Part shown: positions 24,041 to 25,176 of the stretch, one piece after another
Position numbering within the stretch: position 1 is the first letter of the stretch
How the letters are laid out: every line of letters starts with the position of its first letter
From: Anaerolineae bacterium
GTDB taxonomy: Bacteria; Chloroflexota; Anaerolineae; Aggregatilineales; Phototrophicaceae
Assembly: GCA_020848855.1 (NCBI GenBank)
Contig: JADLHH010000181.1
Location: 1-25,176 of the forward strand
Reading direction: 5' to 3'
Length of the DNA stretch: 25,176 nt
Notes under the pieces: generated by a model
Databases searched by the model: none
Seen by the model: the letters and a program-made list of their open reading frames with translations, nothing else
What the model was told of the DNA's origin: nothing
Program-made: the position numbers and the translations under genes

Positions 24041-24210
24041 CCAATTACCCCAGGGCAAACGCATCAAAACCATCATTCGGGCTATAAAACATAAGGGTTT
24101 GTAGGGGTGCAGCGTGCTGCGCCCCTACGTTACGGTTGAACCCATATAAGTCGGTGTGAACTTCCTTGAAATCATGATCGAATTTGATGCGTTTACCCTG
24201 CCAATTACCC
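24041..24210. mobile_element. MITE-like element: 150 bp, 18-bp terminal inverted repeats, 10-bp target duplication
   Basis: The element is 24051-24200. Its left end CAGGGCAAACGCATCAAA (24051-24068) and right end TTTGATGCGTTTACCCTG (24183-24200) are inverted repeats matching at 17 of 18 positions. Immediately outside both ends is the same 10-mer, CCAATTACCC (24041-24050 and 24201-24210), as expected for a target-site duplication. It encodes no plausible protein, so it would need a transposase in trans. Ends starting CAGGG and a 10-bp duplication would suit an IS4-like DDE transposase, but that is a guess. It lies between the livJ and xylA promoters and contains palindrome F. Confidence 0.85.
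24101..24128. repeat. GTAGGGG-type palindrome F, inside the MITE-like element
   Basis: GTAGGGGTGCAGC and GCTGCGCCCCTAC are 13-base arms with one T/G wobble and a two-base centre. It sits near the middle of the 24051-24200 element. It has the same outer bases as palindromes A-E. Confidence 0.7.
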
Positions 24211-24241
24211 ACAAACCAGCGGCAAAATGCCCGATTCGCGG

Positions 24242-24247
24242 TATAGT
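24242..24247 (+). promoter_or_regulatory. Possible -10 element of the xylA promoter
   Basis: TATAGT lies 39 bases upstream of the xylA start codon. No convincing -35 hexamer is present at 16-18 bases upstream, so an activator may be needed. The right end of the MITE-like element is about 42 bases upstream of this site. A ribosome site AAAGGA lies about 10 bases before the ATG. Confidence 0.35.
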
Positions 24248-24285
24248 ATTTCCTACTTACTAAAACCGAAGAAAGGATTTGAAGC

Positions 24286-25176
24286 ATGGCGGATTACAGC
24301 CCAAAACCTGAAGACCGCTTTACCTTTGGTTTATGGACGGTCGGGAACATCGGTCGTGACCCGTTCGGCGGACCCGTCCGCAGCCCGATTTCACCGGTCG
24401 ATATCGTGCATCTGCTGGCGGAAGTCGGCGCGTATGGCGTGAACTACCATGACAACGACCTGATCCCGATTGACGCCACGCCTGCCGAAGCCGACAGCAT
24501 CTTTCAGACCTTCAAGCAAGCGCTCGCAGAGACCGGCATCAAAGTCCCGATGGCAACCACCAACCTGTTCACGGACCCGGCGTTCAAGGACGGCGCGTTC
24601 ACGTCCAACGATCCCAAAGTACGCGCCTATGCCATGCAGAAAGTCTTGCGCTGCATCGACCAGGGGGTGGAACTCGGCGCGGAAGTGTTCGTGTTCTGGG
24701 GTGGGCGCGAAGGCGTCGAGACCGATGCCAGCAAGAAAGCCTCCGACAGCCTGAAGCGGATGCGCGACGCGATCAACTTCTTCTGCGACTACGTCACCAG
24801 CCAGAAGTACAACCTCAAGCTGGCGCTGGAACCCAAGCCCAACGAGCCGCGCGGCGATCTTTACCTGCCGACGGTCGGCGCGATGCTCGGCTTCATCGCC
24901 ACGCTCGATCACCCGGAGATGGTGGGCGTCAACCCGGAAGTTGCCCACGAGCACATGGCGGGGCTGAACTTCATGCACGCCGTCGCGCAGGCATGGGACG
25001 CCGGCAAGCTGTTCCACATCGACCTGAACGACCAGATGTTTGGGCGCTACGACCAGGACTTCCGCTTCGGCTCGGCGATGCTGAAGCAGAATTTCTTCCT
25101 CGTCAAGTTCCTCGAAGACGTGGGCTACAACGGCAGTCGGCACTTCGACGCCCACGCCTATCGCACCGAAGATTAC
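24286..25176 (+). CDS. xylA: Xylose isomerase, actinobacterial (class I) type, 5' part
   Basis: The first 297 residues are present and the window ends inside the gene (the usual length is about 385-395). The protein matches the short class I xylose isomerases of the Streptomyces/Actinoplanes type: [21 protein letters not shown] at residues 8-28, then HDNDLIP (His55 and Asp58, catalytic), [65 protein letters not shown] and HFD. All divalent-metal ligands expected from the Streptomyces enzyme are in place, the last being Asp288. It interconverts D-xylose and D-xylulose (and glucose/fructose) in the cytoplasm. ATG 24286 follows AAAGGA. Neighbouring xylose genes, if any, lie to the right. Confidence 0.95.
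   Translation, partial: MADYSPKPEDRFTFGLWTVGNIGRDPFGGPVRSPISPVDIVHLLAEVGAYGVNYHDNDLIPIDATPAEADSIFQTFKQALAETGIKVPMATTNLFTDPAFKDGAFTSNDPKVRAYAMQKVLRCIDQGVELGAEVFVFWGGREGVETDASKKASDSLKRMRDAINFFCDYVTSQKYNLKLALEPKPNEPRGDLYLPTVGAMLGFIATLDHPEMVGVNPEVAHEHMAGLNFMHAVAQAWDAGKLFHIDLNDQMFGRYDQDFRFGSAMLKQNFFLVKFLEDVGYNGSRHFDAHAYRTEDY

Noticed and set aside
24045..24287. 80-codon minus-strand frame covering the MITE-like element
   Set aside because: It runs through the inverted repeats and palindrome and through the xylA leader; length and composition fit chance in a non-coding region.
1..25176. CRISPR array, tRNA or rRNA genes, prophage or toxin-antitoxin defence system
   Set aside because: No regularly spaced repeats, RNA gene signatures, integrase, nuclease or paired small toxin genes were seen; the content is metabolic and transport genes.

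Overview
The window is GC-rich, gene-dense bacterial chromosome. Its gene content (a menaquinone prenyltransferase, several binding-protein ABC transporters, many small intergenic palindromes) most resembles a heterotrophic Chloroflexota bacterium of the Anaerolineae kind. That assignment is an inference from content and protein style, not from a marker gene. No rRNA, tRNA, CRISPR array or intact transposase gene was seen.

Layout, left to right. (1) Positions 3-1656, plus strand: the end of kbl followed by an epimerase-type threonine dehydrogenase, a two-step threonine-to-glycine pathway. (2) Positions 1716-7738, minus strand, transcribed right to left: FAD subunit of a molybdenum hydroxylase, an unusual 91-residue protein resembling a histidine-kinase dimerisation domain, a fused 2Fe-2S/molybdopterin subunit, a GNAT acetyltransferase, then menA and a small YvlD-like membrane protein. 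(3) Positions 7915-12766, plus strand, divergent from the hydroxylase: a complete nucleoside-type ABC importer (two permeases, BMP binding protein, double ATPase). The hydroxylase keeps residues that align with the purine-binding Glu and Arg of xanthine dehydrogenase, so the two divergent units probably form a purine uptake and oxidation locus. A 19-bp imperfect palindrome lies between them. (4) Positions 12796-13554, minus: an inositol-monophosphatase-family phosphatase. (5) Positions 13618-16121, minus: ThuA-like, Gfo/Idh/MocA oxidoreductase, second ThuA-like; a probable sugar-catabolism operon. (6) Positions 16281-18212, minus: response regulator and membrane sensor kinase. (7) Positions 18314-23798, minus: livJ-livH-livM-livG-livF, a complete branched-chain amino-acid-type importer. 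(8) 24286 to the right edge, plus: xylA, cut by the window end with all metal ligands already present.

The most distinctive non-coding content is repeats. Six intergenic palindromes share the outer pattern GTAGGGG...CCCCTAC but have different cores. Two of them sit directly after the two binding-protein genes. In the livJ-xylA gap, a 150-bp element at 24051-24200 has 18-bp terminal inverted repeats (17 of 18 matching) and is flanked by a perfect 10-bp direct repeat. It looks like a recently inserted non-autonomous transposable element (MITE), and it carries one of the six palindromes inside it. A different CCGCCAAG-type inverted repeat lies upstream of menA, and an AT-rich hairpin region precedes the BMP gene.
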